DNA of 64,000 bases from Streptomyces koelreuteriae (lineage in GTDB: Bacteria; Actinomycetota; Actinomycetes; Streptomycetales; Streptomycetaceae), in assembly GCF_018604545.1 (NCBI RefSeq), contig NZ_CP075896.1, positions 3,286,001 through 3,350,000 on the forward strand. The letters run 5' to 3'. The notes under the pieces are model-generated. The model was not told the DNA's origin. It ran no database searches and was given only the letters and a program-made list of their open reading frames with translations. The translations under genes were made by a program, and so were the position numbers. Below, in pieces: positions 17,483 to 25,942 of the stretch; within the stretch, counting starts at the first letter, position 1, and each line of letters starts with the position of its first letter.

Positions 17483-18493
17483 CTAGCCCGCCCGGTGCAC
17501 CACCGCGTCGCACAGCTCCACGAGTGCCGTCTTCGCGGCGCACTCGGGCAGGGGGGCCAACGCGGAGCGGGCGTCCTGGGCGTAGCGGACGGTGTCCTTC
17601 CGGGCCTGTTCCAGCGCCGGGTGGGCGCGCAGCAGGCGCAGGGCCTCGGCGTGCCGTTCGTCGTCGGTGAGGTCGGAGTCCAGCAGCTCGCACAGGGCGA
17701 TGTCGTCCGCGAGGCCGAGCCGGGCCGCCCGCTCACGCAGCCGCAGCACCGGCATGGTGGGGATGCCCTCGCGCAGATCGGTACCGGGCGTCTTGCCGGA
17801 CTCGTGGGAGTCGGAGGCGATGTCCAGGACGTCGTCCGCGAGCTGGAAGGCGACGCCGAGGCGCTCGCCGTACTGCGTGAGGACGTCCACGGTGGTCTCG
17901 TCGGCGCCGGACATCATCGCGCCGAACCGGCACGACACCGCCACCAGCGAACCGGTCTTGCCGCCCAGCACGTCGAGGTAGTGCTCGACGGGGTCGCGGC
18001 CGTCCTGCGGTCCGGCCGTCTCCAGGATCTGGCCGGTCACCAGCCGTTCGAACGCCTCGGCCTGCACCCGCACCGCCTCCGGGCCGAGGTCGGCCAGGGT
18101 GTGCGAGGCGCGGGCGAAGAGGAAGTCGCCGGTGAGGACCGCGACGGAGTTGTCCCAGCGGGTGTTCGCGCTCGCCACCCCGCGGCGCACCGTCGCCTCG
18201 TCCATCACGTCGTCGTGGTACAGCGTGGCGAGGTGGGTGAGCTCCACGACGACGGCCGAGGGCACGATCCCGGGCGCGTAGCGGTCACCGAACTGGGCGG
18301 AGAGCATCACGAGCAGCGGACGGAACCGCTTGCCGCCGGCCCGCACCAGGTGCTGGGCGGCCTCCGTGATGAAGGGCACCTCGCTCTTGGTGGCCTCGAA
18401 CAAGCCTTCCTCGACAGCCGCCAACCCGGCCTGGACATCGGCTTCCAGAGCCTGGTCCCGCACGCTCAGCCCGAACGGCCCGACGTCGGTCAC
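17483..18493 (-). CDS. Long-chain polyprenyl diphosphate synthase
   Basis: A 336-residue trans-isoprenyl diphosphate synthase. The first aspartate-rich motif is LYHDDVMDEA and the second is LADDVLDIA; GGKRFRP binds the allylic substrate. In Streptomyces this family makes the nona-, octa- or heptaprenyl chain of menaquinone. The size of the residues before the first motif (THLATLYHDD) is compatible with a long product, but chain length is not predictable here. GTG start at 18493 with AGGAG upstream. It is expected to feed the quinone pool used by the complex I encoded downstream and by the MenJ-like reductase. Confidence 0.9.
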   Translation of the reverse strand: MTDVGPFGLSVRDQALEADVQAGLAAVEEGLFEATKSEVPFITEAAQHLVRAGGKRFRPLLVMLSAQFGDRYAPGIVPSAVVVELTHLATLYHDDVMDEATVRRGVASANTRWDNSVAVLTGDFLFARASHTLADLGPEAVRVQAEAFERLVTGQILETAGPQDGRDPVEHYLDVLGGKTGSLVAVSCRFGAMMSGADETTVDVLTQYGERLGVAFQLADDVLDIASDSHESGKTPGTDLREGIPTMPVLRLRERAARLGLADDIALCELLDSDLTDDERHAEALRLLRAHPALEQARKDTVRYAQDARSALAPLPECAAKTALVELCDAVVHRAG

Positions 18494-18962
18494 GAGGGGT
18501 CTCCTGTCTGCTGTGTCTGCCGGTGATTACGCGGATTGTCGATAGGTCGCTGCCATCACTCGAGTCAGCGTATCCGGTCACGTTTCGATCACCGCCAGCG
18601 CCCATGGTTACAGGCCGGGTGGTATCTGATCACGACCGTTATGTTTTCGATCAGCTCATAAGAACAGACATTTATCGACTTACCGGGAGGTAGTGAGATA
18701 TGCACGATTTGCCGTGACGATTGCGCAAATTCCCTTTGACGGGAATTGCCCCACAGGCTCGTGATCAGTGAGTTGAATCACGTTAACCCCTGTGTCGCGC
18801 CACCCCGGCATCGACCCGTACCTCCTTCAGCCGAACGCCAGTTGAGCCTTGACTCTCGCAAAGGATCAAGCGGACCAAACACCCCCGACCAAGGTCAACC
18901 GCGCGATATGTGATTCCCATGCTTGTTCCCGACATGTGCTCTCGCATACGTTCCCGCCCTGT
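18494..18962. other. 469-bp intergenic region before the riboswitch
   Basis: AT-richer than its surroundings. It should hold promoters for the polyprenyl synthase (minus) and the LysM gene (plus), but no clean -10/-35 pair was identified. It contains a possible small ORF on the minus strand (18680-18811). TTGACT at 18849-18854 has no -10 hexamer at suitable spacing. Confidence 0.4.
18680..18811 (-). CDS. Possible 43-residue small protein
   Basis: ATG at 18811 on the minus strand follows an excellent GAAGGAGGT (18820-18828) at 8-bp spacing, and the frame runs 43 codons to TAA at 18680-18682. The peptide begins MPGWRDTGVNVIQLTD and has no recognised motif. Against it: only about 58 percent of third positions are G or C, far below neighbouring genes, so the frame may not be under coding selection. 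It could be a recently acquired or leader peptide, or chance with a good ribosome binding site. Confidence 0.25.
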   Translation of the reverse strand: MPGWRDTGVNVIQLTDHEPVGQFPSKGICAIVTANRAYLTTSR

Positions 18963-19168
18963 CCGGCGGACGCCGAATCCTGCCGCCGCCCGGACCCCCA
19001 CACACAAACCGACTCACTCACGCAGGGCAGGAGCGGGGGACCCAGGTAAGTCGCCGGTCCGCACAGCGGCACGGCTCGGGGTGAAGCCGCGCACGGCAGT
19101 ACATCGCCGTACGCGGCCGGGCACCTCCCGGCCCGAACCCGACAGCTCACCTCGCAGGCGCCGGAGAG
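18963..19168 (+). promoter_or_regulatory. ydaO/yuaA-type c-di-AMP riboswitch
   Basis: Several conserved blocks of the ydaO class appear in order: CCGAATCCTGCC (18973-18984), GGCAGGAGCGGGGGACCCA starting near 19024, GGGGTGAA near 19078, and CCCGAACCCGACAGCTCACC (about 19132-19151) followed by CGCAGGCG. It ends 10 bp before the ATG of a LysM/transglycosylase gene. In actinobacteria this riboswitch sits before cell-wall hydrolase genes and turns them off when c-di-AMP is high. The 3' end overlaps the purine-rich ribosome binding region (GGAGAGGA), so control of translation as well as transcription is possible. Confidence 0.9.
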
Positions 19169-19178
19169 GAATATCGCC

Positions 19179-19955
19179 ATGGCCGGACGAGGCAAGCACC
19201 GTCGCCCCAGAACCAACCCGCTCTCCCGAGGTGTCGCGATCGCCGGCACCGGCGGAGCGGCCCTCACCCTCCCGCTCCTCGGAGCCACCTACGCGAGCGC
19301 CACCGAGGCGCCGCAGAGCGCACCCGCCGTCGCGCAGTCCCTGCCCCAGGCGGTCCAGCCCAAGTCGCTCACGTACACCGTGGCCAAGGGCGACACGCTC
19401 TACCGCATCGCGGACAAGTACGACGTCGCGGGCGGCTGGAAGAAGCTCTACAAGGACAACCGCTCCGCCATCGGCGACAGCCCGAAGGTGATCCACCCGG
19501 GTCTGAAGCTGAAGGTGTCGACGACGAAGGCGCCCGCCGCGAAGAAGGCGACCAAGTCGTCCGCTCCGGCCAAGCCGGCCGCCAAGCCCGCCGGTGGCGT
19601 CGCCAAGGCCACCCAGGCCTCGGCGAAGACCTACGCCGACAACCTCGACGGATGGATCCGCGAGGCGCTGGACATCATGGGCCAGAAGGGCATTCCGGGG
19701 TCGTACGACGGCATCCACCGCAACGTCATGCGCGAGTCGTCCGGCAACCCCCAGGCGATCAACAACTGGGACTCCAACGCCGTCAAGGGCACCCCGTCCA
19801 AGGGCCTGCTCCAGACCATCGACCCGACCTTCCAGGCCTACCACGTGGACGGCACGTCGTGGGACCCGTACGACCCGGTCGCCAACATCACCGCGGCCTG
19901 CAACTACGCGGCCGACCGCTACGGCTCGATCGACAACGTCAACGGCCCGTACTGA
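19179..19955 (+). CDS. Secreted LysM and lytic transglycosylase (SLT-like) protein
   Basis: A 258-residue secreted cell-wall enzyme. Signal peptide about residues 1-41 (basic start, then GVAIAGTGGAALTLPLLGA); LysM peptidoglycan-binding domain 63-113 (YTVAKGDTLYRIADKYDV); Ala/Lys/Pro-rich linker 114-150; and a C-terminal transglycosylase-like domain 152-258 with the putative catalytic Glu in VMRESSGNPQAINNW and downstream SKGLLQTIDPTFQAYH. It likely cleaves the glycan strand during growth or germination. A c-di-AMP riboswitch covers its leader. The 3' end overlaps the convergent HAD gene by 37 bp. Confidence 0.9.
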   Translation: MAGRGKHRRPRTNPLSRGVAIAGTGGAALTLPLLGATYASATEAPQSAPAVAQSLPQAVQPKSLTYTVAKGDTLYRIADKYDVAGGWKKLYKDNRSAIGDSPKVIHPGLKLKVSTTKAPAAKKATKSSAPAKPAAKPAGGVAKATQASAKTYADNLDGWIREALDIMGQKGIPGSYDGIHRNVMRESSGNPQAINNWDSNAVKGTPSKGLLQTIDPTFQAYHVDGTSWDPYDPVANITAACNYAADRYGSIDNVNGPY

Positions 19956-20767
19956 GCCGTCCCGCCCAGCAGTCGCTCGAGGACGACGGCGATGCCGTCG
20001 TCCTCGTTCGACAGGGTGATCTCGTCGGCCACGGCCTTGAGTTCGGGATGGGCGTTCGCCATCGCGACGCCGTGGGCCGCCCAGTCGAACATCGGGATGT
20101 CGTTGGGCATGTCACCGAAGGCGATGGTGTCCGCCGGCCGCAGCCCCAGATGCTCGGCGGCAAGCGCCAGGCCCGTCGCCTTGGTGACGCCGCACGGCTG
20201 CAGCTCGACCGTGCCGGGCCCCGACATCGTCACCGTCGCCAGTGAACCGACCACCGAACGCGCCGTCGCCGCCAACTCGTCGTCCGACAGATGGGGATGG
20301 CGCAGCAGCACCTTGCTGATCGGCTCGCACCACAGGTCGTCGCGCCGCTCGACCCGTACGGCCGGCAGGGTCGGGTGCGGCATCAGATAGCCCGGCTCGA
20401 TGAGCGTGAGCCCGTCGACCCCGTCCTGGTCGACCGCCGCGTACACCTGCCCCACCTCCGCCTCGATCTTGCCGAGCGCGGTCTCCGCCAGCTCCCGGTC
20501 CAGGGTGATGGACCACAGCAGCCGGTCCGCGCCGGCGTCGTACACCTGCGCGCCCTGTCCGCACACCGCGAGCCCCGTGCAGCGCAGGTCGTCGAGGAGC
20601 GGTCGCACCCGCGGCGCCGGCCGGCCCGTCACCACGAGGTGCTGCGCACCGGTGTCCGCCACCCGCGCGAGCGCGGCGAGCGACCGGTCGGAGAGGGTGT
20701 CGTCGCCGCGCAGCAGCGTCCCGTCCAGGTCGGTGGCGATGAGTGAATATGCGATGGGTGCGGCCAT
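19919..20767 (-). CDS. Cof-type HAD superfamily phosphatase
   Basis: A 282-residue HAD hydrolase with motif I DLDGTLLRGDD, motif II VVTGRPAPR, a lysine in motif III (CGVTKATGLAL) and motif IV FGDMPNDIPMF, separated by the C2 cap of the Cof/YidA class. It hydrolyses small phosphorylated metabolites in the cytoplasm; the substrate is unknown. The coding end overlaps the LysM gene antisense by 37 bp. Confidence 0.88.
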   Translation of the reverse strand: MAAPIAYSLIATDLDGTLLRGDDTLSDRSLAALARVADTGAQHLVVTGRPAPRVRPLLDDLRCTGLAVCGQGAQVYDAGADRLLWSITLDRELAETALGKIEAEVGQVYAAVDQDGVDGLTLIEPGYLMPHPTLPAVRVERRDDLWCEPISKVLLRHPHLSDDELAATARSVVGSLATVTMSGPGTVELQPCGVTKATGLALAAEHLGLRPADTIAFGDMPNDIPMFDWAAHGVAMANAHPELKAVADEITLSNEDDGIAVVLERLLGGTAQYGPLTLSIEP

Positions 20768-20938
20768 GATCTGAGAATACGGACAGCGCGCCCCTTCGTT
20801 TCATCGCACCGTGGACACCGATTGCCCGGTTGAAGGCCTCTGCACCAGTTGGCAACAACATGGTCCGCTACCTACCGTCGAGGCCGTCTCGGGCGGTACC
20901 TTCCAAGTGTCCAGGGGGGACTTGATCGGGGGGTCAGG

Positions 20939-22024
20939 TTGAGCAGTGGGCGCATTCGCGTGGCTGGGCCCGGGGAGCTCGGCGAAGGGGAGAAGGAGCG
21001 CTGGCGCGCACTGCGCGCTGCCTCCGAGGCACCGCGCAACCCCTTCATGGAACCGGAGTTCACCGAAGCCGTCGGCCTGGTGAGGCCGCAGGCACGGATC
21101 GCGGTGGTGTACGAGGGGCTGGAGCCGGTCGGTTTCCTGCCCTACGAGCGAGGGCCGTTGGGCCAGGGCCGGGCCATCGGGCTCGGGGTCTCGGACGCGC
21201 AGGGGGCGATCCTGCGGCCGGGCCTGGACCTGGAGGCGGGCCGGCTCCTGAAGGCCTGCTCGGTGTCGAGCTTCGCCTTCGACAACCTGGAGGCCGAGCA
21301 GCGGCTGTTCGTCCGGTACGCGGCCGAGGAGCACGCCACCTACGTCATCGACGTGGAGAAGGGCTACGAGACGTACGAGTCGGTGCTGCGCGCCGAGTCG
21401 CCGAAGTTCCTGAAGACCACCCTGGCCAAGGAGCGCAGGCTGGGACGGCAGGCCGGCGAGACGCGGTTCGTGTTCGACGAACGCGACCCGGCCGCGCTGC
21501 GCACCCTCATGGAGTGGAAGTCCGCGCAGTACCGCAGGACGGGCCGGCAGGACCGCTTCGCCCGGGAGTGGATCACCCGGCTCGTGGGGCGGCTGGCCCG
21601 GACCCGGGCAGCTGAGTGCGCCGGCACCCTGTCCGTGCTCTACGCCGGAGAGCGGCCCGTCGCCGCGCACTTCGGTCTGCGCTCGGCCTCCGTCCTGGCC
21701 TGCTGGTTCCCGGCCTACGACCCGGAGTTCGCGAAGTACTCGCCGGGTCTGGTGCTGCATCTGCGCATGGCCGAGGCGGCGGCCGCCGAGGGCATCGGCA
21801 TGCTCGACCTCGGGCGGGGCGCGGCGGAGTACAAGGACGCGCTGAAGACGGGCGAACTGCCCGTGTACGAGGGCGCGGTGACGCGACCGGGGGCGGGCGC
21901 GGCACTGCACTGGCTGAGCCGCGAGCCCGCGCGCCGCGCGCACAGCTTCGTCCGGGGCAGGCCGCGGCTCGCGGCGCTGGCCGCGCGGACTTTGAAGGGC
22001 GCGGCTCGGCTGCGCCGTGGCTGA
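20939..22024 (+). CDS. GNAT/FemAB-like acyltransferase (CelD/BioF2 type) of polysaccharide locus
   Basis: A roughly 361-residue protein of the GNAT superfamily branch called CelD/BcsL or BioF2-like. The C-terminal GNAT half (about residues 190-330) contains GTLSVLYAGERPVAAHFGLR and PGLVLHLRMAEAAAAEGIGMLDLGRG, typical of this group, whose members acylate amino sugars or add amino acids during envelope glycan assembly. I place the start at TTG 20939, behind GGGGGG (20928-20933); the frame is open to 20849, but there is no site there. It is followed by a glycosyltransferase and a deacetylase in the same direction. Confidence 0.75.
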   Translation: MSSGRIRVAGPGELGEGEKERWRALRAASEAPRNPFMEPEFTEAVGLVRPQARIAVVYEGLEPVGFLPYERGPLGQGRAIGLGVSDAQGAILRPGLDLEAGRLLKACSVSSFAFDNLEAEQRLFVRYAAEEHATYVIDVEKGYETYESVLRAESPKFLKTTLAKERRLGRQAGETRFVFDERDPAALRTLMEWKSAQYRRTGRQDRFAREWITRLVGRLARTRAAECAGTLSVLYAGERPVAAHFGLRSASVLACWFPAYDPEFAKYSPGLVLHLRMAEAAAAEGIGMLDLGRGAAEYKDALKTGELPVYEGAVTRPGAGAALHWLSREPARRAHSFVRGRPRLAALAARTLKGAARLRRG

Positions 22025-22027
22025 GCA

Positions 22028-22082
22028 CGAGTTCGTACCTGAAGGCGAGTTCGTACGTGAAACGCGATTTCGTACCTGACAT
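22028..22082. repeat. Three 18-bp tandem repeats between polysaccharide genes
   Basis: CGAGTTCGTACCTGAAGG-type units at 22028, 22046 and 22065 fill most of the 78-bp gap between the acyltransferase and the glycosyltransferase. Confidence 0.8.
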
Positions 22083-22102
22083 GAGTGGGGGGTGAGGGGC
22101 GC

Positions 22103-23422
22103 ATGGCTCGTTCGGCGCGTGCGCGGGAGGAGATACGGCGGTTCCTGGACATCGGGGCGGTTCAGGTCGCTGAGCTGGATCTCGACGGTGACGGTGACGA
22201 GGCGGTGCTCAGACCCGGGCCGGGGAGCCCGCCGGTGACGCACGGCGAGGTGTTCGTGCTGGTCCGCAGGGGTGGGCGGCCCGTGGGCACGCTGCTCGGG
22301 CGGGTGCCGGAGGGGGCGGACGCACGGGGTGTGCTGGAGGCGCGGGCGCGGGCGGAGTGTGCGGCCGGGGATGTCGAGGACGCCGGGTGTGCCGGTGAGC
22401 CTCCGTACACCAGTGTCGTCGTCGCGACCCGGGAGCGGGCCGGGCAACTGGCCCGCGCGCTGGACTCGCTGCTGGCGCAGGACCACCCCCGGTTCGAGAT
22501 CGTCGTCGTGGACAACGCGCCCGTCACGGACGAGACGCGGGAGCTGATCGAGCGGAAGTACGCCGAGCGCGTGCGGTACGTGTGCGAGCGGGTGCCCGGC
22601 CTCGCGGTCGCGCACAACGCGGGCCTCGCGGCCGTGCGGGGCGAGGTGGTCGCCTTCACCGACGACGACGTGGTCGCCGACCCGCGCTGGCTGACCGAGC
22701 TGACCGCGCCCTTCGCCGCCGACGCCGGACTGGGCTGCGCCACCGGGCTGATCCTGCCCGCGCGGCTGACGACCCCGGCCCAGGTCCTCCTGGAGAGCCA
22801 CGGCGGCTTCGCGAAGGGCTTCACTCCAAGGACGTACGACCCGGCGCGTCCGCCGGGCGACGAACCGCTGTTCCCGTTCACGGCGGGGCGGTTCGGCTCC
22901 GGGGCCAACATGGCGTTCCGTACGGCGGTGCTGCGTTCCGTCGGCGGTTTCGACCCGGCCACCGGTGCCGGTACGGCCGCCCGGGGCGGCGACGACCTCT
23001 ACGGATTCGTCCGTGTCCTGGCCCAGGGCCACCGGCTGCGCTACACACCGTCCGCACTGGTGTGGCACCACCACCGGGAGACCTGGCGGGACCTGGAGAC
23101 CCAGGCGTACGGCTACGGCGCCGGGCTCACGGCCTATCTGACCGCGGTGCTGGTGAACCGGCCCGCGCTGCTGCCGGCGTTCCTCGCCCGGCTGCCCCGC
23201 GGCCTCGCCCACGCCCGGACGCTGACGGCCGTACGCGAGACGGACGGGGGCGGGGCGGACGAGGGCGGGGCGCCGGGTGACCACGACGTGCGGACGCATC
23301 CCTGGCCACGGCGGCTGTCGCGGCTGCAGCGCAGGGGGATGCTGTACGGGCCTGTCGGCTATGTGCGGGCGCGGCGGGCGCTGCGCGCGACGGTCGGCGC
23401 GACGGTTCGGAGGGCGAGATGA
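22103..23422 (+). CDS. Family 2 glycosyltransferase
   Basis: A 439-residue GT-A fold transferase. After a 100-residue N-terminal region of its own type, the catalytic domain starts at TSVVVATRERAGQLARALDS, with the nucleotide-sugar/metal site in VVAFTDDDVVADPRW and the acceptor region SGANMAFRTAVLRSVGGFDP. It has no strong membrane segments and is probably peripheral on the cytoplasmic face. Start ATG 22103 follows GAGGGG. Its last codons overlap the deacetylase start (ATGA). It likely builds part of the repeat unit of the polysaccharide made by this locus. Confidence 0.88.
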   Translation: MARSARAREEIRRFLDIGAVQVAELDLDGDGDEAVLRPGPGSPPVTHGEVFVLVRRGGRPVGTLLGRVPEGADARGVLEARARAECAAGDVEDAGCAGEPPYTSVVVATRERAGQLARALDSLLAQDHPRFEIVVVDNAPVTDETRELIERKYAERVRYVCERVPGLAVAHNAGLAAVRGEVVAFTDDDVVADPRWLTELTAPFAADAGLGCATGLILPARLTTPAQVLLESHGGFAKGFTPRTYDPARPPGDEPLFPFTAGRFGSGANMAFRTAVLRSVGGFDPATGAGTAARGGDDLYGFVRVLAQGHRLRYTPSALVWHHHRETWRDLETQAYGYGAGLTAYLTAVLVNRPALLPAFLARLPRGLAHARTLTAVRETDGGGADEGGAPGDHDVRTHPWPRRLSRLQRRGMLYGPVGYVRARRALRATVGATVRRAR

Positions 23423-24261
23423 GGACGTCGGCACGGACGCGAGGTGAGGGGCCGATAGCGCGCTCGGGGACCCCGGCCATCCCCGTCTTCCTGTACCACG
23501 CCGTGATGGACGACCCGCCCGACTGGATCGCCGAGTTCACGGTCACGCCGAAGCAGTTCGCGGCCCATCTCGACGCCTTGGCCGACAGCGGCCGTACGCC
23601 CGTCACGATCAGTACGATCGCCGACCATCTGGCCGGGCGGGCGCCGCTGCCGCCCCGGCCCGTGCTGCTCACCTTCGACGACGGCTTCGCCGATCTGCCC
23701 GGACCGACCGCCGAGACGCTGGCCGGACGCGGGCTGCCCGCCACCGCCTATCTCACCACCGGCGCCATCGCCCCGGGCGGCCGCAGTCTGCTGCCGCCCG
23801 CCCCGATGATGACCCTGGACCGGGCGGCAGAGCTGGAACGTTCCGGCATGGAGATCGGCAGCCACACCGTCACTCACGCACAGCTCGACACCCTGTCCGG
23901 CAAGGACCTGGCGTACGAACTGCGCACGTCCAAGGCCGTGCTGGAGGACGCCCTCGGGCACGAGGTCCGCCATCTCGCCTATCCGCACGGCTACAACAGC
24001 CCCCGGGTGCGGGCCATGTCGGCCCGGGCCGGTTACGAGACGGCGACCGCCGTACGGCACGCGCTCAGCTCCGAGGGCGACGAGCGGTACCGCATCGCCC
24101 GGCTCATCGTGCGGCGTACCCACACCGTCGCAGATGTCGAGGGCTGGCTGGCGGGGGCGGGCGCGCGGGTCGCGCCCTACCGCGACGGGCCGAAGACGAT
24201 CGGGTGGCGGTGGTACCGGCGGGCCCGTGCGGTGGTGCACGGGCCCGAGTTCGCGGGCTGA
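23419..24261 (+). CDS. CE4 polysaccharide deacetylase
   Basis: A 280-residue NodB-homology deacetylase. Motif 1 is LLTFDDGFADL, motif 2 GSHTVTHAQLDTL (metal-binding His pair), and motif 3 HLAYPHGYNSPRVR. It removes acetyl groups from N-acetyl amino sugars of a glycan. No signal peptide is obvious, so action on a lipid-linked precursor in the cytoplasm, or unusual export, is possible. ATGA overlap with the glycosyltransferase gene couples translation. The gene ends 56 bp before the convergent GH26-like gene. Confidence 0.88.
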   Translation: MRTSARTRGEGPIARSGTPAIPVFLYHAVMDDPPDWIAEFTVTPKQFAAHLDALADSGRTPVTISTIADHLAGRAPLPPRPVLLTFDDGFADLPGPTAETLAGRGLPATAYLTTGAIAPGGRSLLPPAPMMTLDRAAELERSGMEIGSHTVTHAQLDTLSGKDLAYELRTSKAVLEDALGHEVRHLAYPHGYNSPRVRAMSARAGYETATAVRHALSSEGDERYRIARLIVRRTHTVADVEGWLAGAGARVAPYRDGPKTIGWRWYRRARAVVHGPEFAG

Positions 24262-24278
24262 CCGTCGCCGCGTTCGGC

Positions 24279-24333
24279 CGCTACGTGAGCGGCTGGCGCT
24301 ACGTGAGCGGCTGGTCGCTACTTGAGCGGCTGG
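24279..24333. repeat. Three 18-bp tandem repeats at the convergence point
   Basis: CGCTACGTGAGCGGCTGG at 24279 and 24297 and a near-copy at 24316. The last copy contains the stop codon and final codons of the minus-strand hydrolase, as if that gene end had been triplicated. Confidence 0.85.
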
Positions 24334-25505
24334 TTCAGGTACGGGTCGGCGGCCGCCTTGCGCAGGCTGTCCCAGGCCGCGTCGTTGGCCAACGCCAGAT
24401 TGCAGTGCGGTCCGGGGTCGCGGTAGTTCCACTGGAGGGCGGCCTTGACGCCCTCCAGGCCCTTCAGCACCCCGGGCACCTGCGCGTACCACTCGGCCTG
24501 TCGCTGCGGGCGGGCCGAGTCCTCGGCGGTGCCGAACTCGGAGAGCATCAGCGGCTTCTCGTCGGAGATGTGCTCGCGGATCCAGTCGTGCGCGGCGTCC
24601 TGGGTCTGCGCGAAGCTCATCCAGCGCGTGTTGTGGCAGCGGTAGTAGTTGTACTGGTTGTAGCCGATCCAGTCGACGTACTCGTCGCCCGGGTACATCC
24701 GCTTCATCTCGTCGGCGTGGTCGAGATAGCCGGTGGTGATCCACGTCCAGACGACGTTGTCGACGCCCAGCTCGCGGAACCGGTCGTGGATGTGCCGGTA
24801 CGCCTTCACGTACTCGGCGGGGGTGCCGTTGTCCGGGGTGCGGGTGTCCATCTCCAGGTCGAAGGAGAGGAAGACCTTCTTGCCGTAGTCCTTGATGCGC
24901 CGGGCCTGGACGTCGATGACCTTGTCGTCCAGCTCGCCTGACGCGATCTGCTTCCAGGTCGGCTGCTGCTTCTTCGTGCCGCCCCACCACTTGCTCTCCC
25001 AGGACAGCAGCAGCAGGTGGTCCTCGCCGACGCGCTGTTCCTCGGGGGTGAGCAGCTGGCCCTCGCGGCGGGTGCCCTCGGGCAGGGACATGTCGTGGTA
25101 CGTGTACACGATGTCCAGTTCACGGCCCACGCGTTTCTCGTAGGCGCGCACCTTCTCGGGCAGATCGCCGCGCTCGTGCGGCACGAACGCGCCGAACCAG
25201 GCGCCGCAGGGCGGTTCCAGGAGTGCGGTGGGGCGGCAGTCCGCCTTGGAGCCGGCGCCCTGGGGGTCCGGTCCTGAGGCGTCCCGGAGGGCGAGTACGC
25301 CGACCAGGACCGCGCTGACGACCGTCGCGGACGTGATCAGCAGCCGACGCCGGCTCGATGCGAACGGGCCGGCGGCCGGCCGCTCCTCGGTCGTGGTGTT
25401 CGGGTCGCGGCGAAAGGGGCGGTGGGATCGGTGGGGACGGTCGGATCGATGGGAACGGTCGGATCGATGGGAACGGTCGGATCGGTGGGGACGGTTGAAC
25501 CTCAC
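24318..25505 (-). CDS. Membrane-anchored GH26-like glycoside hydrolase
   Basis: A 395-residue type II membrane protein. The cytoplasmic tail (about residues 1-50) is a Ser/Arg/His/Asp hexapeptide repeat encoded by 18-bp DNA repeats; the membrane segment is LLITSATVVSAVLVGVLAL; the remainder is a beta/alpha-barrel. Candidate acid/base E218 (SFDLEMD) and nucleophile E323 (MLSEFGT), 105 residues apart, match GH26 spacing, and VDNVVWTWITTGYLDH fits the barrel strand between them. GH26 enzymes cleave beta-mannans or related glycans; here it may trim or release the polymer made by the locus. GTG start overlaps the previous stop (GTGA). Confidence 0.75.
   Translation of the reverse strand: MRFNRPHRSDRSHRSDRSHRSDRPHRSHRPFRRDPNTTTEERPAAGPFASSRRRLLITSATVVSAVLVGVLALRDASGPDPQGAGSKADCRPTALLEPPCGAWFGAFVPHERGDLPEKVRAYEKRVGRELDIVYTYHDMSLPEGTRREGQLLTPEEQRVGEDHLLLLSWESKWWGGTKKQQPTWKQIASGELDDKVIDVQARRIKDYGKKVFLSFDLEMDTRTPDNGTPAEYVKAYRHIHDRFRELGVDNVVWTWITTGYLDHADEMKRMYPGDEYVDWIGYNQYNYYRCHNTRWMSFAQTQDAAHDWIREHISDEKPLMLSEFGTAEDSARPQRQAEWYAQVPGVLKGLEGVKAALQWNYRDPGPHCNLALANDAAWDSLRKAAADPYLNQPLK
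25425..25496. repeat. Four 18-bp tandem repeats encoding a hexapeptide tail
   Basis: Units of GGATCGATGGGAACGGTC type at 25425, 25443, 25461 and 25479 encode Asp-Arg-Ser/Pro-His-Arg-Ser on the minus strand at the N-terminus of the GH26-like protein. Confidence 0.9.
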
Positions 25506-25942
25506 TGAGCGGAACCCTTCGGTGTACTCGGCGTCGTCCTCGCCTGCGGGGAGGCGCGCAGCGGCGGACAGAACGCGGCGAGCGTGGTCAGCAGGGTCAG
25601 CGTCAGCAGCACCCGCTGCGCGCTGAAGGTGTGCGTGGCGATCAGGACGGTCGCGACGAGCATCACGGCACCGATGCTCATGAACAGCACCAGCATCAGC
25701 CGCTCCAGCAGGTCGGAGTGGCGTGCGAAGTCCGGGTCCCGGCGCTCGACGGGCCCTTCGGCGGGCCGCGCCCCCAGTGCGGGGGCGCAGATTCTGACCA
25801 TCGCCGCGCCCGGGCCCGCCGCCAGGAAGAGGACGACCGCGGCGCCCCGCAGCGGCGAGCCGCCGGGCAGGGCGAGCGCGGCGAGCGCGAGCCAGCCGCC
25901 GAACGGCGGCAGCATCCGGACCACGAGTTCCTGCGGTGTCAT
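25502..25942 (-). CDS. Small multi-span membrane protein of polysaccharide locus
   Basis: A 146-residue protein with about four hydrophobic segments (LALAALALPGG, AAVVLFLAAGPGAAMV, RLMLVLFMSIGAVMLVATVL, VLLTLTLLTTLAAFC) and a charged loop between the second and third. No family recognised. ATGA overlap with the upstream glycosyltransferase gene and GTGA overlap with the downstream hydrolase put it firmly in the operon, perhaps as an accessory or assembly subunit. Confidence 0.7.
   Translation of the reverse strand: MTPQELVVRMLPPFGGWLALAALALPGGSPLRGAAVVLFLAAGPGAAMVRICAPALGARPAEGPVERRDPDFARHSDLLERLMLVLFMSIGAVMLVATVLIATHTFSAQRVLLTLTLLTTLAAFCPPLRASPQARTTPSTPKGSAQ

Noticed and set aside
18701..18718. 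Five-codon ORF after a GGGAGG site
   Set aside because: Too short to support, and it lies antisense within another weak small ORF.
18849..18854. TTGACT as a -35 element for the riboswitch gene
   Set aside because: No acceptable -10 hexamer 16-19 bp downstream.
25425..25496. Regular repeats considered as a CRISPR array
   Set aside because: Units are directly adjacent, 18 bp long, without unique spacers, and are translated in frame; no cas genes nearby.
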